A DNA stretch of 37,525 bases, taken from contig NZ_CABHOU010000033.1 of NCBI RefSeq assembly GCF_902168175.1, positions 1-37,525 of the forward strand, written 5' to 3'. The first letter of the stretch is position 1. The number at the start of each line of letters is the position of its first letter. Source of the stretch: an uncultured Chitinophaga sp. GTDB lineage: Bacteria > Bacteroidota > Bacteroidia > Chitinophagales > Chitinophagaceae. Made by a program: the position numbers and the translations under genes. The notes below the pieces were generated by a model, which made no database searches, was not told where the DNA came from, and saw only the letters and a program-made list of their open reading frames with translations. Below, piece after piece: positions 35,253 to 37,525 of this stretch.

Positions 35253-35777
35253 ATGAAAAGAATCGAAAAACTAACCTTGGCGGAACTCGCCAGCGAGGCA
35301 AGTTTGCTTACAAAGGAAGAAAAGATGTCGATGTACGGAGGCTCCGGCCCTATCGATGGTCTCTGTGCATTCGAAGCCATGGAAATACTGAGCGCCTACT
35401 TTGGCTGCAACTACAGCATGAATTATTACCAGTCCACGTTTACGGCCACTTACGGGTTTAGCTCAGTGTACGGTACATCCGGTACTGGTCCGGCTATCCC
35501 CGGCCCCACACCTTCGCTGGTAAACCAGTTTATGGTGACGCAGTTTTCGGCGAGGAATATCGGAATCACGGATATCGAGACCGAACTGGGTTTGGGGCGG
35601 CAGATAATGGTCGATCTCAAGACGGGACAAAACTTCACCCATGCGGTCGTAATTACTTCCTTTGACTCGTCAACCGGCGAGTATATCTACAGGCAGGCAG
35701 GAAGTACTGGCCGTGCCACACCAGACAAAATAAACGGTGCGGTACTGTTAAGCGTAAGTGACGGCTACGCACATTAA
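35253..35777 (+). CDS. Double-glycine-leader protein with a C39/papain-like peptidase-like domain
   Basis: 174 aa. Residues 1-30 are a Bacteroidota GG leader (LTLAELASEASLLTKEEKMSMYGG) of the type cleaved by C39 peptidase exporters. After Gly30, instead of a small peptide, comes a roughly 140-aa domain resembling cysteine peptidases. C38 is in LCAFEAMEILSAYFGCNYS, aligning position by position with the C39 peptidase of the exporter (Cys, then Gly 13 residues later, then Tyr-Ser). H130 lies in THAVVITSFD. The Gln that precedes Cys in C39 enzymes and the Asp after His are not evident (Gln148 near that place), so activity is uncertain. It is probably the exported effector or product of the locus. 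Confidence 0.8.
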   Translation: MKRIEKLTLAELASEASLLTKEEKMSMYGGSGPIDGLCAFEAMEILSAYFGCNYSMNYYQSTFTATYGFSSVYGTSGTGPAIPGPTPSLVNQFMVTQFSARNIGITDIETELGLGRQIMVDLKTGQNFTHAVVITSFDSSTGEYIYRQAGSTGRATPDKINGAVLLSVSDGYAH

Positions 35778-35796
35778 TAAATGAAAGGAACTTAGC

Positions 35797-35834
35797 TGGA
35801 GCATATCCTTACTTACAGGGATATGCTCCATTTC
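35797..35834 (+). terminator. Hairpin terminator or processing site after the GG-leader gene
   Basis: TGGAGCATATCC (35797-35808) pairs perfectly with GGATATGCTCCA (35819-35830) around a 10-nt loop, followed by TTTC. It separates the modification/cargo genes from the two paralogous secreted proteins. The short T-tract makes partial read-through possible. Confidence 0.7.
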
Positions 35835-35859
35835 AAAAAATAATAACATCGAAAGAAAT

Positions 35860-36537
35860 ATGATACTCAAGTTTAAAATTGCATTCTTAAGTATGATCGT
35901 ATTGTTTTGCATATGCAAAACATGCATCGCTCAATCTCAAAATATATTTCTTATCAAGCGTGGCTACCTCAACCTCACATTCGACAAACCCTATGGGTTC
36001 TCGGATATGGATTTTGATAATGAATTCTTCTATTATACGTCCAATCCATCGCAAAACCGTTTAAAGGTCATTAATCCGTTAAACTACCGGATGATTTCCA
36101 GCGACAGTAGCGTTATAATTTCGTTCCTCATAAAAACATTAGATGTTTCGTTGGACTCCTCCCGTTTGCTACAAATGTTATTCCCAGGACAGACAGCTAA
36201 TACATCATATCTACTCGACATTAGGAACAAAGCAGATACGATTAACGACAAAGTGATTTTTTACTCTAAGGATCAGAGTCGCGACAGATACAACGCTGAT
36301 GTTGCCGGAGAATACGGCTTCACTATGGAAGTACCATACCTTCAGCGGTATCCGTACTGTCGAATTGTTTTCCTGCATCAGCAAAGCCTTGGCGACGTAG
36401 AGATTTACTATTTCCATACAGCTTCCGGTAAGGAGAAGGTCAAATCATTAATAGCCTCCGCTCAGTGCATGACCAAATACAAAAGCTTCACCGACCGCCC
36501 TAAAGCACCCGTATTCAACGGACCAATTAAACATTGA
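35860..36537 (+). CDS. Secreted protein of unknown function, first of a tandem pair
   Basis: 225 aa. A Sec signal peptide (about residues 1-25, ending CIA then QSQ) is followed by a single strand-rich domain. It is clearly homologous to the next gene product: both share FFYYTSNPSQNRLKVI, KTLD-x-SLD-x-SRLLQ, ADTINDKVI, AGEYGFTME and a C-terminal CMTKYKSFTDRP. I recognise no family and see no catalytic motif. The position between the GG-leader protein and its exporter suggests a periplasmic or surface accessory such as an immunity or chaperone factor. That is inference from position only. Confidence 0.8.
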   Translation: MILKFKIAFLSMIVLFCICKTCIAQSQNIFLIKRGYLNLTFDKPYGFSDMDFDNEFFYYTSNPSQNRLKVINPLNYRMISSDSSVIISFLIKTLDVSLDSSRLLQMLFPGQTANTSYLLDIRNKADTINDKVIFYSKDQSRDRYNADVAGEYGFTMEVPYLQRYPYCRIVFLHQQSLGDVEIYYFHTASGKEKVKSLIASAQCMTKYKSFTDRPKAPVFNGPIKH

Positions 36538-36611
36538 ACTAACTTATGTTTACTCCATTCTCCCGCTACTGGCAACAGTATGGCATGAACCGTGACCATG
36601 TCCGTTTGAAG
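36465..36611 (+). repeat. Tandem duplication, first copy (3' end of paralogue 1 plus exporter start)
   Basis: This segment repeats at 37250-37396 with a constant offset of 785 bp. The block 36465-36494 is identical to 37250-37279, and 36536-36559 is identical to 37321-37344. It spans the end of paralogue 1 and the beginning of a decayed exporter gene. Confidence 0.85.
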
Positions 36612-36653
36612 ATGGTTTCCAGACGGGGAATATGTTACTTAAATCCAAACATT
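36536..36653 (+). pseudogene. Relic of the first codons of the C39 exporter gene
   Basis: 36536-36611 aligns without gaps to 37321-37396, the start of the real exporter, with the first 24 bases identical and about three quarters identical overall. The frame opens MFTPF in both. The catalytic DCG of the exporter is NRD here, so the Cys codon became Arg. The frame runs on into the next gene (ORF from 36546), giving a chance N-terminal extension of 36 residues. This is best explained as the leftover of a tandem duplication. Confidence 0.75.
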
Positions 36654-37322
36654 ATGCTAAAAAAATTTCCAGTTATTGTTCTCCTACTAATAATCTACAG
36701 TCATTTATGCGTATCACAAACACGTAAAGGCTTCGATATTGACTGCAACTATATTAACCTGACTTTTGAAAATCCACCGGGGTTTACGCACCAGGACCTC
36801 CCTCGTGAGTTCTTCTATTACACTAGCAATCCATCCCAAAATAGGTTAAAAGTAATCACGCCGTTAGCTTACAGGCTTGTGAATACAGCCAGTTCTATCA
36901 TGATCGGATTTATTGTAAAAACGTTGGACACTTCTCTTGATCGCTCAAGGCTTCTTCAATTGCTTAATCCAGGAATTACCCGTAATACTGGGTATAAGCT
37001 CGGCATCCGAAATAATGCAGACACCATCAATGACAAAGTAATCATCTACACCAAAGAAGAAAGCCGCAACCGCTTTAACGCCGACCTGGCCGGAGAATAT
37101 GGTTTTACGATGGAAATTCCCTATCTCTATAAATACCCATTTTGCAAGATATTATTTATACAACAGGATAATCTTGGAGAAACAGAAATATTCTACTTCT
37201 ATACGGCGGCAAGTAAGGATGCTGTCAGGAAACTTATGGATACCGCCGAGTGCATGACCAAATACAAAAGCTTCACCGATCGCCCGGTAGTTCCAATATT
37301 TCACGGCCCAATTAAAGATTGA
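36654..37322 (+). CDS. Secreted protein of unknown function, second of a tandem pair
   Basis: 222 aa from ATG 36654, which places a good Sec signal peptide (MLKKFPVIVLLLIIYSHLCVSQ) at the N-terminus. An in-frame ATG at 36546 would add 36 residues of exporter relic and hide the signal, so it is not chosen. More than half of the residues match the previous protein by eye, with the C-terminal 30 nearly the same. The stop lies 8 nt before the exporter start, so it is likely coupled to it. The function is unknown; two diverged copies are consistent with recognition of variable partners. Confidence 0.82.
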   Translation: MLKKFPVIVLLLIIYSHLCVSQTRKGFDIDCNYINLTFENPPGFTHQDLPREFFYYTSNPSQNRLKVITPLAYRLVNTASSIMIGFIVKTLDTSLDRSRLLQLLNPGITRNTGYKLGIRNNADTINDKVIIYTKEESRNRFNADLAGEYGFTMEIPYLYKYPFCKILFIQQDNLGETEIFYFYTAASKDAVRKLMDTAECMTKYKSFTDRPVVPIFHGPIKD

Positions 37323-37330
37323 ACTAACTT

Positions 37331-37525
37331 ATGTTTACTCCATTTCCCTGCGACCGGCAGCTGGACACCATGGACTGTGGCCCGGCCTGTTTGAAGACGA
37401 TTGCCAAACATTATGGTAAATATTATTCGCTGCAATACCTGCGGGATAAATGCGGGCTTACCAGGCACGGGGCCTCTTTCATCGACCTTGGTTGTGCGGC
37501 GGAAAGTATCGGGCTAAGAAGCCTG
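37331..37525 (+). CDS. C39-peptidase-containing ABC exporter (5' part only)
   Basis: The first 65 codons, running off the window. QLDTMDCGPACLKTIAKHYG is the N-terminus of the C39 bacteriocin-processing peptidase, with oxyanion Gln10 and catalytic Cys16, followed by LRDKCGLTRHGASFIDLGCAAESIG. Complete homologues are about 700 aa with peptidase, membrane and ATPase domains. They cut GG leaders while exporting the cargo, which suits the GG-leader protein two genes upstream. The membrane and ATPase parts are not in view, so the exporter call rests on the peptidase domain and the context. Confidence 0.85.
   Translation, partial: MFTPFPCDRQLDTMDCGPACLKTIAKHYGKYYSLQYLRDKCGLTRHGASFIDLGCAAESIGLRSL

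Noticed and set aside
35253..35777. Reading the cargo as a lanthipeptide precursor
   Set aside because: Only two Cys (38 and 52) in a 140-residue region rich in hydrophobic secondary structure, and the LanC-like neighbour lacks zinc ligands; no dehydratase gene is present.

Overview
The window looks like chromosomal DNA of a Bacteroidota bacterium, most probably a Chitinophaga-like member of the Chitinophagaceae. The reasons are the FecR / SusC / SusD series, the MoaC-MoaB fusion, the nitrate reductase fused to its own flavin reductase, Bacteroidota-type -7 boxes (TAnnTTTG), GG-leader peptides of the Bacteroidota type and a roughly balanced base composition. The species call is an inference; no rRNA is present.

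Layout. (1) 1-444 is non-coding and carries a striking 11-bp-period repeat array plus three spaced TGTAAACC boxes. (2) 445-12378 is a SusCD-type outer-membrane uptake locus: FecR anti-sigma factor, SusC receptor with an STN signalling domain, SusD lipoprotein, two secreted proteins of unknown function and a secreted FAD-dependent oxidoreductase. A secreted SGNH hydrolase follows at 12462-13130. No glycoside hydrolase or polysaccharide lyase is recognisable, so the substrate is unknown. (3) 13397-16165 is a stand-alone TonB-dependent receptor closed by a strong terminator. (4) 16324-19161 is a two-component pair: a HisKA_2 histidine kinase and a receiver/sigma54-AAA+ regulator that lacks a DNA-binding domain. 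(5) 19183-22528 (minus strand) is a tight molybdenum-cofactor operon, moeA-moaD-moaE-moaCB-mobA. It is divergent from (6) 22929-29220, a nitrate assimilation operon: NarK transporter, a molybdopterin nitrate reductase fused to an NAD(P)H-type flavin reductase with a BFD [2Fe-2S] domain, and a rubredoxin-tailed protein. Regions 5 and 6 fit together: the operon on one side makes the bis-MGD cofactor used by the reductase on the other. (7) 29313-31127 is a secreted esterase plus GH5 mannanase fusion. (8) 31172-33041 (minus) holds a PagL-like outer-membrane lipid A deacylase and a small lipoprotein.

(9) 33403 to the end is the most unusual part, a compact export/modification locus: a glycosyltransferase, a LanC-like protein without the zinc motifs, and a protein with a bacteriocin-type double-glycine leader. 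In that last protein the leader is joined to a C39/papain-like cysteine-peptidase-like domain rather than to a small peptide. Two tandem paralogous Sec-secreted proteins follow, then the start of a C39-peptidase ABC exporter that runs off the window. The second paralogue was produced by a tandem duplication of about 785 bp that also copied the first codons of the exporter. The relic copy, with its catalytic Cys codon changed to Arg, is still visible between the two paralogues.

Overall, regions 2-6 are recognisable Bacteroidota accessory metabolism with some odd details. Region 9 and the array in region 1 are the best candidates for undescribed biology.
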